The notes beneath the pieces are model-generated. The model searched no databases, was not told the DNA's origin, and saw nothing but the letters and a program-made list of their open reading frames with translations. The position numbers were made by a program, and so were the translations under genes. A stretch of DNA of 6,837 nt from Pyrinomonadaceae bacterium (lineage in GTDB: Bacteria; Acidobacteriota; Blastocatellia; Pyrinomonadales; Pyrinomonadaceae): assembly GCA_013695245.1 (NCBI GenBank), contig JACDAW010000189.1:1-6837 (forward strand), written 5' to 3'. Position 1 is the first letter of the stretch; each line of letters starts with the position of its first letter. Of the stretch, positions 6,394 through 6,837 are shown piece by piece.

Positions 6394-6410
6394 CGGCAAC
6401 GATCTTTGCC
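6394..6410 (+). repeat. Near-copy of the sigma-54 promoter element
   Basis: CGGCAACGATCTTTGCC repeats the promoter core (GGCA, TCTTGCCT-like) 32 bp downstream, but GG and GC are 11 bp apart. That extra base normally disables a sigma-54 promoter, so it is listed as a direct repeat and not as a second promoter. Confidence 0.5.
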
Positions 6411-6441
6411 TGAGCTAAAATCCCCGCCTGTGAGTCAAGCC

Positions 6442-6837
6442 ATGCCATATCTCAACAATTTCCCCATGAAAGAAAGCGGATTTACCCTTGTCGAATTGTT
6501 GATGGTCGTTGCGCTCATCGGCATCATCTCGGCGTTGGCCATTCCAAACTTCCTCAGTTCTCAACGAGCTGCGAGAGCATCTTCGGCGATCAGTTCCATG
6601 CGCCTTATCCACTCCAGTGAAAGCTCTTACAACAGCGCAAAGGGCAGCTATGAAAGCCTTGAAACGCTCGGCGCGGCGGGTTTCCTTAATGATCCATCCT
6701 TGCGTAGCGGCAGCAAAGAGGGTTACAGCTTTGTTTTAAGTTTGAGCGATAACAACGGCAAATTTGAAGTTAGCGCGACACCTCTGCTCGTTCCCTCAGC
6801 ATCGCAATACTTTTTCATTGACACCTCTGGCGTGATT
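6442..6837 (+). CDS. pilA: Type IV pilin (prepilin), 3' end outside window
   Basis: 132 codons, still open at the window end. A short leader ends in Gly and is followed by FTLVELLMVVALIGIISALA, the class III signal of type IV prepilins: PilD would cut at G|F and N-methylate the Phe, and Glu5 of the mature chain is present. The rest follows the small pilin form common in Acidobacteria and Deltaproteobacteria (IPNFLSSQRAARASSAISSMRLIHSSESSYN, then a beta region GYSFVLSL and YFFIDTSGVI). The final motif is normally near the C-terminus, so probably only a few codons are missing. The start is uncertain: ATG 6442 has a weak GTGAG site 7 bp upstream and gives a 13-residue leader, while ATG 6466 gives the typical short leader MKESG but no ribosome site. 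A pseudopilin cannot be excluded, but the context with pilSR and a sigma-54 promoter favours a major pilin. It would be exported and polymerised into pili. Confidence 0.88.
   Translation, partial: MPYLNNFPMKESGFTLVELLMVVALIGIISALAIPNFLSSQRAARASSAISSMRLIHSSESSYNSAKGSYESLETLGAAGFLNDPSLRSGSKEGYSFVLSLSDNNGKFEVSATPLLVPSASQYFFIDTSGVI

Noticed and set aside
1..6837. CRISPR array, tRNA, rRNA or transposase gene
   Set aside because: I saw no spacer-separated repeats, no tRNA-like cloverleaf or rRNA sequence, and no transposase motifs. The heptamer tracts are contiguous tandem units without spacers.

Overview
The window most resembles a chromosomal segment of an Acidobacteriota bacterium, probably class Blastocatellia. 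This rests on the style of the pilin and of the secreted NTF2-fold proteins, GC-rich codon use in the core genes, and heptamer repeats. It is an inference from recognition, not a search result.

Left part (1-1795). Three same-strand genes: the 3' end of a serine beta-lactamase-family hydrolase, then two small exported proteins that look like NTF2-fold members (a lumazine-binding-like protein and a DUF4440/SgcJ-like protein). Positions 1796-2172 hold no convincing gene, but do hold a candidate sigma-70 promoter.

Centre and right (2173-6837). A type IV pilus regulatory locus: pilS (membrane histidine kinase with a PAS domain), pilR (NtrC-type sigma-54 activator), and a type IV pilin gene that runs off the window end. 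Between pilR and the pilin lies a well-formed sigma-54 promoter (GG-N10-GC), with a near-copy 32 bp further on. The simplest reading is that PilS phosphorylates PilR, which activates sigma-54 transcription of the adjacent pilin.

The odd part is the roughly 1.0 kb between pilS and pilR (3898-4918). It is visibly AT-richer than its neighbours and holds a two-TM protein of unknown function, a possible 43-codon ORF, and a short ORF that looks like the wreck of a four-helix-bundle (23S rRNA intervening-sequence protein) gene. It is bounded by inverted copies of a heptanucleotide repeat (GGAGTCA/GAAGTCA units) sharing a perfect 17-bp inverted repeat. One copy encodes the aberrant C-terminal tail of PilS. 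The other ends 5 bp before the pilR start codon, leaving no Shine-Dalgarno sequence there. I read this as a repeat-bounded insertion that split a pilSR operon.
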